Below, piece by piece: positions 23,475 to 32,154 of a stretch of DNA of 64,000 nucleotides (positions within the stretch are counted from its first letter, which is position 1; the number at the start of each line of letters is the position of its first letter). The stretch is from Teichococcus aerophilus (GTDB lineage Bacteria; Pseudomonadota; Alphaproteobacteria; Acetobacterales; Acetobacteraceae): NCBI RefSeq assembly GCF_014490485.1, contig NZ_JACTVA010000007.1:1-64000 (forward strand), in the 5' to 3' direction. The translations under genes were made by a program, and so were the position numbers. The notes below the pieces were generated by a model. That model made no database searches. It saw only the letters and a list, made by a program, of their open reading frames with translations, and was not told where the DNA came from.

Positions 23475-26111
23475 TCAGGCGCGCAGCGCCCGGCGCAGGA
23501 TGGTCGGGATCATGCCGCCATTGCGGATGAGGTTGACCTCCCGCGCCGTGTCCAGCAGTGCGGTCGCAGTGCCGTGGAGGACGCTGCCATCCCGCCGCCG
23601 CAGCGTGACCGGCACCGCCGCGCGCGGTTCCAGCCTGTCATGCTCCAGCGCGATCTCCACCATATCCCCGGGCGCGAGGCCGAGGCCGTCCGGCCGCCAG
23701 CCCTGCGGCAGCCGTAGCGGCAGCACGCCCATGCCAACCAGGTTGGCGCGATGGATACGCTCGAAGCTGTTGGCCAGCACCGCCCGCGCGCCCAGCAACT
23801 GCGCGCCCTTGGCGGCCCAGTCGCGGGAGGAACCGGTGCCGTAGCGCTCGCCGGCCAGGATCACCACTGGCAACCCGGCATCCGCGTAGCGGGCGGCCGC
23901 GCGCCAGACCGGCAGCGTCTCGCCTGTCGGGGCGAAGATGGTCTGGCCGGCGGCGAGGCCCGGCACCAGCAGGTTCACCACTGTCCTGTTGGTGAACAGG
24001 CCGCGCAACATGACCTCCCAATTGCCGCGGCGGGAGGCATAGACATTTAGGTCCGCCGGGTCCTCCCCCCGCTCCACCAGCCACGCGGCGGCATCGCTGC
24101 GCGCCGGGATGGCGCCGGCGGGGGAGATGTGGTCGGTGGTGATGTCGTCGCCCAGCACCAGCAGCGGGTGGGCGGTCAGCGCGCCCGGCGCCCGCGCTTC
24201 CGTCCCGATCGTCACGAAGGGCGGCGGGCGCAGGTAGGTGGAGGCCGCGTCCCACGGGAACAGCGAGGATGCCGGCGCCTCCAGCCCGGCCCAGCTGGCG
24301 GAGCGGTCGGCGGCCTCGCCCGCCGCGGCGATATCGGCCGGATCGCTGGCGGCCGCCGTCAGCGCGGCGATCTCGGCGGCGCTGGGCCATAGATCGGCCA
24401 GATGCACGGGCCGGCCGGCGGGGGTGGTGGCCAGCACATCCCGGCTGATATCCAGCGCCGCGCGCCCGGCGATGGCGAAGGCGACCACCATGGGCGGGGA
24501 GGCCAGCAGCGCCGCATCGATCTGCGCATGCACCCGCCCCGGGAAGTTCCGGTTGCCGGACAGCACCGCCACCGGCCGCAACCCATCCTGCCGCACTGCC
24601 TGATCCACCGCCGGCAGCAGCGAGCCGGAATTGCCGATGCAGGTAGCGCAGCCATAGCCGGCCAGGCCGAAGCCCAGCGCCTCCAGATCCTCCAGCAGGC
24701 CAGCGCGGCGCAGCCGCCGCTCCGCGCTGGGCGAACCGGGCGTCAGCGATGTCTTCACCCACGCAGGCACGCCGAGGCCAAGTGCCCGCGCCTTGCGCGC
24801 CACCAGCCCGGCGGCGACCAGCAGGCCAAGGTCGGTGGTGTTGGTGCAGGATGTGACGGCGGCGATGGCCACCGCATCGGCCGGGATGCCGCCCGGCGCC
24901 GGCCCATTCCGCAGCACACCGGCGGCCTGCAGCGCCGCCGGGACCCCGGCGGGGTCCAGCCGGTCCTGCGGCCGGCGCGGCCCGGCCAGGGATGGGCGGA
25001 TGCTGGTGAGGTCCAGCGCCAGCACGCGGCTGTAGCGCGGGGCGCTGGACGGGTCGTGCCACAGCCCCTGCGCCCGCGCATAGGCTTCCACCAGGGCCAC
25101 CTGCGCCGCATCCCGCCCGGTCTCCCGCAGGTAGCGCAAGGTCAGGGCGTCGATCGGGAACATGCCGGTGGTGGCGCCGTATTCGGGCGCCATGTTGGCC
25201 ACCACGGCGCGCTGCCCGGCGGTCAGTTCGCCAATGCCAGGGCCGAAGAATTCCACGAATTCGCCAGAGACGCCGGCCGCGCGCAGCATCTGCGTCACCG
25301 CCAGGGCGAGGTCGGTCGCCAGGCTGCCCTCGGGCAGCGCCCCTTCCAGCCGCACGCCAATGACGTCGGGGACGCGGAGGGAGACGGGAACATCGAACAT
25401 CACCCCCTCAGCCTCGATGCCGCCGACGCCCCAGCCCAGCACGCCGATGCCGTTCACCATGGGGGTGTGGCTATCCGTGCCCACCAGCGTGTCCGGCACC
25501 GCCCAGCTCTCGCCCTCGCGCTGCTCGGTGGCCACCACCGTCGCCAGGCGCTCCAGGTTGATGGTGTGCATGATGCCGGTGCCCGGCGGAAACACGCGGA
25601 AGCCGCTGACGGTGCCGGAAGCCCATTTCATGAAGCGGTAGCGCTCGGCATTGCGCGTCATCTCGTTGGCCATGTTGGCCTGCATGGCATCCGGCCGGGC
25701 GGAGACATCGACGGGCAGCGAATGGTCGGTGGAGGTGGCGACGGGCACGGCGGGGTTCAGCCGCGCCGGGTCACCGCCCGCCGCCGCCAGCACGTCCCGC
25801 ATGGCGGCGATATCCACAAGCGCCGGGCCGCAGGTGGTGTCGTGCATCAGAATGCGGCCGGGGGCAAAGGGGATCTCGGCTTCCGACTGCCCGCTTTCCA
25901 GCCAGCCCAGCAGCGCTTCGCGGCCGGCGGCGCGCGTTGCAGGCTCCGGCTGGCGCATGACGTTTTCCAACAATACGCGGTGGCACCAGGGCATCCGTGC
26001 CAGCACCGCCGCGCCGCCGGCGGCGGCTGGCAGGTCGATGCACCGGCGGCGGCCGAACAGCCCTTCCAGCCAGCGCGTTGGCACCATTTCGGGGACTGGG
26101 TGGTCAGCCAT
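23475..26111 (-). CDS. acnA: Aconitate hydratase (AcnA-type)
   Basis: The 878-residue protein has the full AcnA architecture. An N-terminal region carries the HDTTCGPALVDIAAMRD segment, followed by VGTDSHTPMVNGIGVLGWGVGGIEAE. The 4Fe-4S cysteines lie in TSCTNTTD (about 419) and YGCATCIGNSG (about 487). The C-terminal swivelling domain contains LGDDITTDHISPAGAIP and YGTGSSRDWAAKG. It isomerises citrate or a related tricarboxylate. It ends an operon with a TctC receptor, a dehydrogenase and a metallo-hydrolase, so it is probably a substrate-specific aconitase-like enzyme for an imported tricarboxylate rather than the housekeeping copy. Its start overlaps the hydrolase gene by 8 bp. Confidence 0.93.
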   Translation of the reverse strand: MADHPVPEMVPTRWLEGLFGRRRCIDLPAAAGGAAVLARMPWCHRVLLENVMRQPEPATRAAGREALLGWLESGQSEAEIPFAPGRILMHDTTCGPALVDIAAMRDVLAAAGGDPARLNPAVPVATSTDHSLPVDVSARPDAMQANMANEMTRNAERYRFMKWASGTVSGFRVFPPGTGIMHTINLERLATVVATEQREGESWAVPDTLVGTDSHTPMVNGIGVLGWGVGGIEAEGVMFDVPVSLRVPDVIGVRLEGALPEGSLATDLALAVTQMLRAAGVSGEFVEFFGPGIGELTAGQRAVVANMAPEYGATTGMFPIDALTLRYLRETGRDAAQVALVEAYARAQGLWHDPSSAPRYSRVLALDLTSIRPSLAGPRRPQDRLDPAGVPAALQAAGVLRNGPAPGGIPADAVAIAAVTSCTNTTDLGLLVAAGLVARKARALGLGVPAWVKTSLTPGSPSAERRLRRAGLLEDLEALGFGLAGYGCATCIGNSGSLLPAVDQAVRQDGLRPVAVLSGNRNFPGRVHAQIDAALLASPPMVVAFAIAGRAALDISRDVLATTPAGRPVHLADLWPSAAEIAALTAAASDPADIAAAGEAADRSASWAGLEAPASSLFPWDAASTYLRPPPFVTIGTEARAPGALTAHPLLVLGDDITTDHISPAGAIPARSDAAAWLVERGEDPADLNVYASRRGNWEVMLRGLFTNRTVVNLLVPGLAAGQTIFAPTGETLPVWRAAARYADAGLPVVILAGERYGTGSSRDWAAKGAQLLGARAVLANSFERIHRANLVGMGVLPLRLPQGWRPDGLGLAPGDMVEIALEHDRLEPRAAVPVTLRRRDGSVLHGTATALLDTAREVNLIRNGGMIPTILRRALRA

Positions 26112-26871
26112 GCGGCGCCCCGCCTTCGGTCAGGTCGAAACGAGTGACATTGGCGAAATCCTCGGTGAACCAGGCGTCGATGGCGCAGGCGCGCTGGCCA
26201 TGCGGCACCATGCGGCCTGCGGCATCCAGCGTCAGCGCCAGGTCGTGGCCGGGCACCAGCACCGTCCCCGGCACCTCCCGCCACGCCGCGTTCAGCCGGG
26301 CGATGGAGGCCGCGTGGGCGGCGGCATCCAGCGTCATGTCCGCCCGGCCACTGGCCAGTTCCGCCCGGTTCTTCGCCACGTCGGCGGAAAAGATGGTGCG
26401 GGGCGCGCCCTCCAGCACGAACGCCAGGTGGTGCATCGTGTGGCCGGGGGCGGTGAAGCAGGTGATGCCGGGCAGGCCGGTCTCGCCATCCACCAGGCGG
26501 CGCAGGCGCGGGTGGCGCGCCAGTTCCCGCACGGTGAATTCGGGATAGAGCGGATCGCCATCCGGCAGGGCCAGTGCCATCTCCAGCTCTGCCGCGCCGG
26601 CATGGAGCGTGGCATTGGGGAACATCGGCCAGTTCAGGCAGTGGTCGTAATGCAGGTGGGTCAGCAGCAGGTCCGTCACCTGCCTTGGGGCCACGCCGGC
26701 GGCCTCCAGCTGCGTCAACAGGCGGCGCCGGGCACCGAAGCCGCCGGTATCCAGCAGGGCGATCCGCCCTTCCGGGCCGCGCGCCAGGGCAACGGTGCTC
26801 CACCCCAGGCCGCCGTGGTATTTCGACTTGCCAGGGTAGCCCTGCAACAGGATCTCGACGGTCCAGGACAT
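26104..26871 (-). CDS. Metallo-beta-lactamase-fold hydrolase
   Basis: 255 residues with the MBL metal motif THLHYDHCLNW (about 76-86), a second His in TAPGHTMHHL, an Asp in FSADVAKNR and a final His in PGHDLALTL. This layout is close to quorum-quenching lactonases and other small-molecule hydrolases. The ATG at 26871 follows GGAAAGG. In an operon with aconitase, Ldh_2 dehydrogenase and TctC it may open a lactone of a tri- or dicarboxylate; that is inference. Confidence 0.88.
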   Translation of the reverse strand: MSWTVEILLQGYPGKSKYHGGLGWSTVALARGPEGRIALLDTGGFGARRRLLTQLEAAGVAPRQVTDLLLTHLHYDHCLNWPMFPNATLHAGAAELEMALALPDGDPLYPEFTVRELARHPRLRRLVDGETGLPGITCFTAPGHTMHHLAFVLEGAPRTIFSADVAKNRAELASGRADMTLDAAAHAASIARLNAAWREVPGTVLVPGHDLALTLDAAGRMVPHGQRACAIDAWFTEDFANVTRFDLTEGGAPHG

Positions 26872-26885
26872 GGCGCTGCCTTTCC

Positions 26886-27950
26886 TTATGCTTCGCCGAT
26901 TGAAGTTTGCAGAGCATCCAGGTCGGCGGTCGCGACCGTCACGCCGTCGCGCTTCGAGCGCGCGTAGAGGGCCATTTCCCGGTCGCCCGGCGCCATCACC
27001 GGCTGGGCGGGGTCGGCGGCGGGCGTGTCCCGCAGGATGGCGCCGAAATCGGCCATCCGCTCCCGCATCCAGTCGGCCGAATGCAGCTTGGTGGTGTCGA
27101 TCAGGATGAAGACATGGCCAAGATTCTGCGCCGCTTCCGGGTTCTTGTCCCACGCCTGCACATGGGTGAGGTAGGCGGCGCCGGAGAGCAGGCCGGCCAG
27201 CAGGTCCACCATCACCGCCAGGCCGTAGCCCTTGTGGCCACCCATCGGCAGCAGGAAGCCTTCCAGCCCTTTCTTCGCGTCCGTGGTCGGCTTGCCGTCG
27301 GCATCCGCCGCCCAGCCTTCCGGCAAAGGCTCGCCCTGCTGCAACAGCTTCCGCATCTTCGCCCGCGCGGCGACGGAGAGCGCGATGTCCAGCAGGATGG
27401 GGTCGCCACCCGGGTTGGGCATGCCGATGCCCATCGGGTTGTTGCCCACCCGCGTATCCTTGCCGCCCCAGGGGGCGATGGTGGTGGTGGCGTTGCTGGC
27501 GATGATGCTGGCGAAGCCCTGCTGCGCCGCCATGAAGCTGTAGGGCAGGATCGGGCCGAAATGGTTGCTGCCACTGGCGAAGGCGGCCCCGATACCGACC
27601 TCCCGTGCCGACTGCATCGCCGCTTCCAGCGCATGCGTGCCGACCAGGGGGCCGACGCCGTTGCGCCCATCGACCATGGAGAGGCCGGGCGCCATGCGCG
27701 CTACCTGCACATCGGCCCGCGCATCGATACCACCGACGCGGACCCGCGCCAGATACTGCGCCACGCGGCTGATGCCGTGCGTGCGGACACCGAACATATC
27801 CGCCAGCACCAGCACCCGCGCCGTCTTCTCCGCATCCTCCTGCCGCATGCCGCCGCGGTGCAGGGCGGTGGTGGCGCGGTGGAGGAGCTCGCTCTCGGGC
27901 AGGGTGGTCTCGGTCATGCTCGCCTTCAGGGTCTGTTCGAGGTGCGGCAT
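26886..27950 (-). CDS. Ldh_2 (malate/L-lactate) dehydrogenase family
   Basis: 354 residues. VLVLADMFGVRTHGISRVAQYL (about 48-69) holds the conserved His. Also present: FASGSNHFGPILPYS, NNPMGIGMP and GHKGYGLAVMVDLLAGLLSGAAY. It is an NAD(P)-dependent 2-hydroxy/2-oxo acid dehydrogenase of the same family as 2884-4002. It starts 5 bp after the TctC stop; ATG 27917 is an alternative start with GAAGGCGAGC upstream. Its substrate is probably the acid bound by the neighbouring receptor, or that acid after aconitase action. Confidence 0.92.
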   Translation of the reverse strand: MPHLEQTLKASMTETTLPESELLHRATTALHRGGMRQEDAEKTARVLVLADMFGVRTHGISRVAQYLARVRVGGIDARADVQVARMAPGLSMVDGRNGVGPLVGTHALEAAMQSAREVGIGAAFASGSNHFGPILPYSFMAAQQGFASIIASNATTTIAPWGGKDTRVGNNPMGIGMPNPGGDPILLDIALSVAARAKMRKLLQQGEPLPEGWAADADGKPTTDAKKGLEGFLLPMGGHKGYGLAVMVDLLAGLLSGAAYLTHVQAWDKNPEAAQNLGHVFILIDTTKLHSADWMRERMADFGAILRDTPAADPAQPVMAPGDREMALYARSKRDGVTVATADLDALQTSIGEA

Positions 27951-27955
27951 CGTGG

Positions 27956-28936
27956 TCAGCCTTCCGGCGTGATGCGGGCGTCGCGGATGATGGTGGCGAA
28001 TTTCTGCGTCTCCTCCCGCACGAAGGCGCGGAAGGCCTCCGGCGCCAGGCGGCGCGGGATGATGCCCTGCTCCATCAGCTTGGCCGTCAGGCTGGGTTCG
28101 GCCAGCGCCGCATCCGCCGCCGCCGCCAGCCGCTCCAGCACCGGGGCCGGGGTGCCGCCGGGGGCGAAGACGCCGAACCAGTTGATCAGCTCGTAATTCT
28201 CCAGCCCCGGCGCATCGCGCAGCGGCGCGACATCCGGCAGCTGCGGCATCCGCTCCCGCGACGTGACGGCCACCGCGCGCAGCTTGCCACTCTGGATCAG
28301 CGGCAGGGCGGCGCCGAGGCTGCTGAAGCTCATCGTCACGCGGCCGCTGGCCACGTCCGTCACGGCGGGGGCGGAGCCGCGATAGGGCACGTGCAGCACC
28401 TCGGTCCCCGCCATGTGGTTCATCAACTCGCCCGCCAGGTGCTGCGGATTGCCGATGCCGGAGGAGGAGAAGGACAACTCGCCCTTCTTCGCCCGCGCAT
28501 AGGCGATCAGCTCCGCCGGGGTGTGGATGGGCAGGGTGGACGGCACCACCACGACGCAGGGCACCGTGCCGCACAGCGCCACAGGCGTCAGTTCCCGCGC
28601 CGCGTCGTAGGCGATGCGATCGCTGTAGAGGGAGGGGTTGACCGCGATCTCGCCCGCCGCGGCGAACAGGATGGTGTAGCCATCCGGCGCCGCCTTCGCG
28701 ACGGCCTGCGCGCCGATCATGGCGCTGGCCCCCGGACGGTTGTCGACGATCACCGGCTGGCCGAGCTTCCCCCGCATCGGCTCGCCCAGCAGCCGGGCCA
28801 CGATGTCCACCCCGCCGCCGGGCGGGTAGCCGACAATGGCTTTCACCGGACGGTCCGGATAGCCGCCCTGGGCGCGGGCCTGGCCGGCGGCGAGCGCGAG
28901 CGCGGCACTCAGGGTGAGGTGGCGGCGGGTGATCAT
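27956..28936 (-). CDS. Bug/TctC-type tripartite tricarboxylate transporter receptor
   Basis: 326 residues: signal peptide TRRHLTLSAALALAAGQARA, then YPDRPVKAIVGYPPGGGVDIVARLL, PVIVDNRPGASAMIGAQAVAKAAPDG, LSFSSSGIGNPQHLAGELM and VLHVPYRGSAPAVTDV. GAGGAAAC precedes the ATG at 28936. It is the first gene of the operon ending in aconitase, which suggests a tricarboxylate (citrate, isocitrate or aconitate-like) ligand. This is the third TctC gene in the window without its own TctAB. Confidence 0.93.
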   Translation of the reverse strand: MITRRHLTLSAALALAAGQARAQGGYPDRPVKAIVGYPPGGGVDIVARLLGEPMRGKLGQPVIVDNRPGASAMIGAQAVAKAAPDGYTILFAAAGEIAVNPSLYSDRIAYDAARELTPVALCGTVPCVVVVPSTLPIHTPAELIAYARAKKGELSFSSSGIGNPQHLAGELMNHMAGTEVLHVPYRGSAPAVTDVASGRVTMSFSSLGAALPLIQSGKLRAVAVTSRERMPQLPDVAPLRDAPGLENYELINWFGVFAPGGTPAPVLERLAAAADAALAEPSLTAKLMEQGIIPRRLAPEAFRAFVREETQKFATIIRDARITPEG

Positions 28937-28971
28937 GGCGGCGTTTCCTCGGTCTTGCTGTTGCCGATTGA

Positions 28972-28999
28972 ATTGCATGTTGTGGTTCAGAAATGCAAT
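28972..28999. promoter_or_regulatory. Inverted repeat in the divergent TctC/GntR intergenic region
   Basis: ATTGCAT (28972-28978) and ATGCAAT (28993-28999) form a perfect 7-bp inverted repeat with a 14-bp spacer. A further half-site-like TTGCATT follows at 29023. It lies between the TctC start and the double-helix GntR gene, so it is a candidate binding site for that regulator. Confidence 0.4.
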
Positions 29000-29103
29000 C
29001 CTAAAATCAACCTCCCGTCGCGTTGCATTGCGAAGCCGCCCCGCTTTGCTCTACCCCCGCCGGGGCCCGACCCAGGGCCGCGCAGCCGGAGACGCCCCGC
29101 CGC

Positions 29104-30030
29104 ATGTCCGAGACCCCGACCAGCACGGTCGCCCAGATCGTCCAGGCCCTGGCCGAGGATGTCAGCGCCGGCGCCTTGCCCGCCGGGGCGCATCTTTCCG
29201 CCCAGCGCCTGGCGGACCGCTTCGGCGTCTCCCGCTTCCCCATCGGGCAGGCGCTGCGCGTGCTGGCGGACCATGGCGTGGTGACGCCGGCGCCGCGCCG
29301 TGGGTTCTTCGTGGCGCAGGAAGGACAGCAGCCAGCCGGGGTGCTGGCGGGCGGGCGCAAGCCGCAGGGGCTGGCGGCAGTCTATTTCGCCATCGCCGAG
29401 GACCGCGTCGCCGGCCGGTTGCCGGACACCATGTCCGAAGCCGCGCTACGGGAACGCTATGGCGTGACGCGCGGCCAATTGGCGCAGTTGCTGGACCGCA
29501 TCGCGGCCGAGGGCTGGGCGGAACGCCGCGCCGGCTATGGCTGGCGCTTCTCCTCCGTGTTGACCACGCCGGACGCCCTGGAGCAGACCTACCGCCTGCG
29601 CCTGGCGATCGAGCCCGCCAGCCTGCTGGAACCGGGCTACCGGCTGGACCCCGCCGTGGCTGCGCAATGCCGCGCGGTGGAGGAGACCATGCTGGCCGGT
29701 AGCATCGAGACCGCGTCCTCGGACGCGCTGTACGAGCGGGGCGTGCGCTACCACGAGGCGATCGTCGGCGCCTCCGGCAACCCGTTCATGCTGGAGGCGC
29801 TGCAGCGGGTGAACCGCGTGCGCCGCCTGCTGGTGTACCGCTCATTGACCGACCGCCAGCGCTTCTACCGCCAGGCGCGGGAGCACCTGGCCATGCTGGA
29901 CCTGCTGGAAGCGGGACGGCGGGAGGAAGCGGCGGCGGCCATGCGGGTGCATCTGGGTGCCGTCATGCAGAACCTCTCCGCCGTGCGCCCGTTGCTGGAG
30001 ACGGGGGCGCCGCCGGACGGCAAGCCCTGA
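29104..30030 (+). CDS. GntR/FCD regulator with two winged-helix domains
   Basis: 308 residues from ATG 29104. The first winged helix spans about 12-75 (QRLADRFGVSRFPIGQALRVLADHGVVTPAPRRGFFV). A second helix-turn-helix follows at about 95-150 (MSEAALRERYGVTRGQLAQLLDRIAAEGWAERRAGYGWRF). The helical FCD part then runs to the end (LEQTYRLRLAIEPASLL, RYHEAIVGASGN, EHLAMLDLLEAG). Ordinary FCD regulators have one winged helix and about 230 residues. It is divergent from the TctC-Ldh_2-MBL-aconitase operon and probably controls it. An upstream ATG at 29023 would add 27 residues without domain content. Confidence 0.88.
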   Translation: MSETPTSTVAQIVQALAEDVSAGALPAGAHLSAQRLADRFGVSRFPIGQALRVLADHGVVTPAPRRGFFVAQEGQQPAGVLAGGRKPQGLAAVYFAIAEDRVAGRLPDTMSEAALRERYGVTRGQLAQLLDRIAAEGWAERRAGYGWRFSSVLTTPDALEQTYRLRLAIEPASLLEPGYRLDPAVAAQCRAVEETMLAGSIETASSDALYERGVRYHEAIVGASGNPFMLEALQRVNRVRRLLVYRSLTDRQRFYRQAREHLAMLDLLEAGRREEAAAAMRVHLGAVMQNLSAVRPLLETGAPPDGKP

Positions 30031-30040
30031 GGCAGGCGCT

Positions 30041-30868
30041 TCATTCCGCGCCTTCCAGCACGCCACGCTGCAATTCCTCCAGGAACGCCAGGAGGGCGTG
30101 TTCCGGATTTTCCTCGTTCCCCGCGATCAACTCGACGCCCCAGCGGGCCAGCACCACCTTCTGCACCTGGCTGGGATAAGGCATGAACACGAAGGAGGCC
30201 GGCCGGTCCCGCTCGTGGCCCGAGACGCGCCAGATATGTGCCAGCTTGTGCAGCAGCAGCCGGATGTTCATGTCCGACATGCTGTAGCCGATGAACAGGA
30301 TGGTCCTGCCCAGCGCATCCGCCCAGAGCTTGACGTCGAGCGGCGAGGAGAAGCTGAGCCGGTCGAAATAGTCACTCTCGGCAATCACCAGGGATTGGTC
30401 GTCCTCGAAATCGCCGTGGAACTTGACGATCTGCGTGGCGCAGCCATTCGCGTTGGCGATGTCACGGGTGTTGACGATTTTGACGTAGTCGCGGCCATGG
30501 ACGCGGTAGGCAGTCTCCAGGTTCGCGTCGTAGTTCGTGGTGTAGATGATCGGGAAATTCAGCGAGACGATGATCTCGTGGATGCGGGAAGCGCGCACCT
30601 TCTCGTCCGAGACGTTCCAGTTGCGGTCCATCCAGCTACGCAGCGGGCCGATGCTGCCCTTCTGCAGGCGGTAGTATTCGGCCAGGGCCTGGTAGCTGCT
30701 TTGCGTGTTGAGGAAGGCCTTGGCGTCCAGCCCCAGATCCTCGCCCATATGCTCGATCAGCTGCCGCCAGGATGGCAGGCCCACGCTCATCGACAGGCCC
30801 GCGCCGGCGAAAAGGATGGCGCGCCGCTCGCGGATGATGCGTACCAGTTCGCTCAACTCCGCCCGCAT
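30041..30868 (-). CDS. SIR2-domain protein (SIR2_2-like, putative NAD hydrolase)
   Basis: 275 residues from ATG 30868, with AAGG upstream. The SIR2 core is intact: ILFAGAGLSMSVGLPSW (about 18-34), YTTNYD (109-114), KFHGD with His151, and LFIGYSMSDMNI (191-202). Asn112 and His151 match the pair needed for NAD hydrolysis or deacylation in the family. There is no extra effector domain: after the SIR2 fold only a short tail follows. Stand-alone SIR2_2 proteins occur in phage-defence contexts, but no partner gene is visible. It converges on the GntR gene by 10 bp and is upstream of nothing on its strand. Function not established. Confidence 0.8.
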   Translation of the reverse strand: MRAELSELVRIIRERRAILFAGAGLSMSVGLPSWRQLIEHMGEDLGLDAKAFLNTQSSYQALAEYYRLQKGSIGPLRSWMDRNWNVSDEKVRASRIHEIIVSLNFPIIYTTNYDANLETAYRVHGRDYVKIVNTRDIANANGCATQIVKFHGDFEDDQSLVIAESDYFDRLSFSSPLDVKLWADALGRTILFIGYSMSDMNIRLLLHKLAHIWRVSGHERDRPASFVFMPYPSQVQKVVLARWGVELIAGNEENPEHALLAFLEELQRGVLEGAE

Positions 30869-30978
30869 GCAGTGGCCTTGCCTCCTGCGGACAGAAACCC
30901 CGCTGGACGCCGCAAGGTTCCACCGCCGCGCGGCAGCCGGCTTGAAGCATGAGGCGTTCACATTCGTTCGCACACCAT

Positions 30979-31046
30979 GCTCCATACCTGTGTTGGATCG
31001 CGTGGTTCAGGCTTCGGTGATTCCGCCTCAAGCCATCACGCTCTAG
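30979..31046 (+). repeat. Dispersed intergenic repeat, copy A
   Basis: About 68 bp similar to 40666-40734 in the same orientation. The core TTCAGGCTTCGGTGATTCCG...CAAGCCATCACGCTC is shared with few changes and one indel. It covers the stop codon of the DUF1349 gene. Confidence 0.45.
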
Positions 31047-31696
31047 CTCAGGTCATGCAGGTCTTTGCCCAGCGGCGCGGTCAGGCGCAGGTCGGAGAAG
31101 TGGACTTGCAGGCCGCTCCGCTCCGGCGTGCACGCCATCGGGCCGACACGATACGATGGGGCGACGGGGAAGGGCGTGAGGCGCACCAGCGGCCAGGTCC
31201 GGCCATCCGCCGAGGCCTGGATGCGCAACACGCCGCGCGCGACCGTCACGCGCATCCAGAAATCGCTCGCATCATGCTCGTACGGTCCGCTGGCCCAGTC
31301 GGATTGCCCCCGCGTCAGCACGCTGCCCAGCATGGCGCGGCCGTCCGAGAGCTCGACCCCGGCCTTGACCCAATGGTGCTGGTCCAGCCGCACCATGATG
31401 CCGGCCTGGTCGTACAGCATCTCGTACCGCGCCCGGATGCGTAGCTGCGCCGTGAAGGCCTCCTTCGTGGCAAAGCCGAGGAAGTGGCCAGTGTCGCGCG
31501 TGAAGCCGTAATGCGTTTCGCGCCAGAAGTCCGTGCCGTGGTCGGTGGCCAGGGTCAGGCTGCCATCGGCCTCGCTCCAGGATGCCGGTTCGTTCAGCCA
31601 CACCCCGCCGCCGAGGCCGAGCAGGAGACCTTCGGACGGTGCGGGGACTCCGGGCCGAGAAGGGGCATCGCTGGTGGCCGGGGGCTGCGGGCGCAT
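31043..31696 (-). CDS. DUF1349-domain protein (concanavalin-like fold)
   Basis: 217 residues. The body WLNEPASWSEADGSLTLAT...DFWRETHYGFTRDTGHFL, YEMLYDQAGIMVRLDQHHWVKAGVELSDG and DFWMRVTVARGVLRIQASADG is characteristic of DUF1349, a lectin/glucanase-like beta sandwich of unknown cytosolic role. The ATG at 31696 follows CAGGAGCC; a longer frame to 31750 is open. No signal peptide is seen. It is a single gene reading away from the two-component operon; its stop lies within a dispersed repeat. Possible carbohydrate binding is inference only. Confidence 0.82.
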   Translation of the reverse strand: MRPQPPATSDAPSRPGVPAPSEGLLLGLGGGVWLNEPASWSEADGSLTLATDHGTDFWRETHYGFTRDTGHFLGFATKEAFTAQLRIRARYEMLYDQAGIMVRLDQHHWVKAGVELSDGRAMLGSVLTRGQSDWASGPYEHDASDFWMRVTVARGVLRIQASADGRTWPLVRLTPFPVAPSYRVGPMACTPERSGLQVHFSDLRLTAPLGKDLHDLS

Positions 31697-31876
31697 GACA
31701 TTGGCTCCTGTGACACAGGCGGCCATCGCCGCCCGGCACCGTCCGTCCACGGCGCAGGTTATAGAAACACCCCCGAAAGGGCGGGTGGCAAGCCGGGCGG
31801 CACGCGGCGGGTCAGGGTTGCGGAGTGGAAAGCTGTATCCCCGACACAGGCGCCGGTCGCCGGCTTCCGGGAATCA

Positions 31877-31907
31877 GAACGCCGGGGCCGGGCGGCGTCC
31901 GGCGTTC
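31877..31907. promoter_or_regulatory. Inverted repeat, candidate enhancer (UAS) for the NtrC-type regulator
   Basis: GAACGCCGG (31877-31885) and CCGGCGTTC (31899-31907) are exact reverse complements 13 bp apart, centred about 75 bp upstream of the -24 element. That is where NtrC-type activators usually bind. Confidence 0.45.
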
Positions 31908-31963
31908 CGGACGCGCCAGGGTGCCATAATCGTCAAGCCGTTGTTCTGACGAGCGTTTCCCGG

Positions 31964-31980
31964 CTGGCAAGGGAATTGCT
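31964..31980 (+). promoter_or_regulatory. Sigma-54 (-24/-12) promoter
   Basis: CTGGCAAG-GGAA-TTGCT matches the RpoN consensus YTGGCACG-N4-TTGCW at all but one position, with GG (31966-31967) and GC (31978-31979) at the required 12-bp phasing. It lies 175 bp before the kinase gene, whose partner regulator is sigma-54-dependent. Confidence 0.7.
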
Positions 31981-32154
31981 CTGACCGCGGCATGTGTCGC
32001 GAACCCATCACCCCGTACACTGCCGGCGCCCCGCGGGGCTTCAGCGCCGGCCCGGCCCCGCTTCGGGCGGGCCTTCGCGCTGACGTCCCGGCCGCCATCC
32101 CGTGCCATCCGGCGCCGGCGTGCGGCGTGGGTGCAGGAGGTCGTGGGATTCGCC

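Larger units (their letters stand above)
31697..32154. other. Intergenic region carrying sigma-54 promoter and dyad
   Basis: This 458-bp region lies between divergent genes. It contains a long inverted repeat (31877-31907) and a sigma-54-type promoter (31964-31980) directed at the two-component/tctBA operon. Open frames here have no domain content and are not called. Confidence 0.6.

Noticed and set aside
26886-28574. Extended frame joining the Ldh_2 gene to the TctC gene.
   Set aside because: The extra N-terminal residues are an out-of-frame reading of TctC; ATG 27950 just after the TctC stop starts the real domain.
30041-31696. SIR2 and DUF1349 genes as a two-gene defence system.
   Set aside because: Both are minus-strand, but they are separated by about 170 bp with a repeat between, and DUF1349 is not a known SIR2 partner. 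The SIR2 protein is reported alone.
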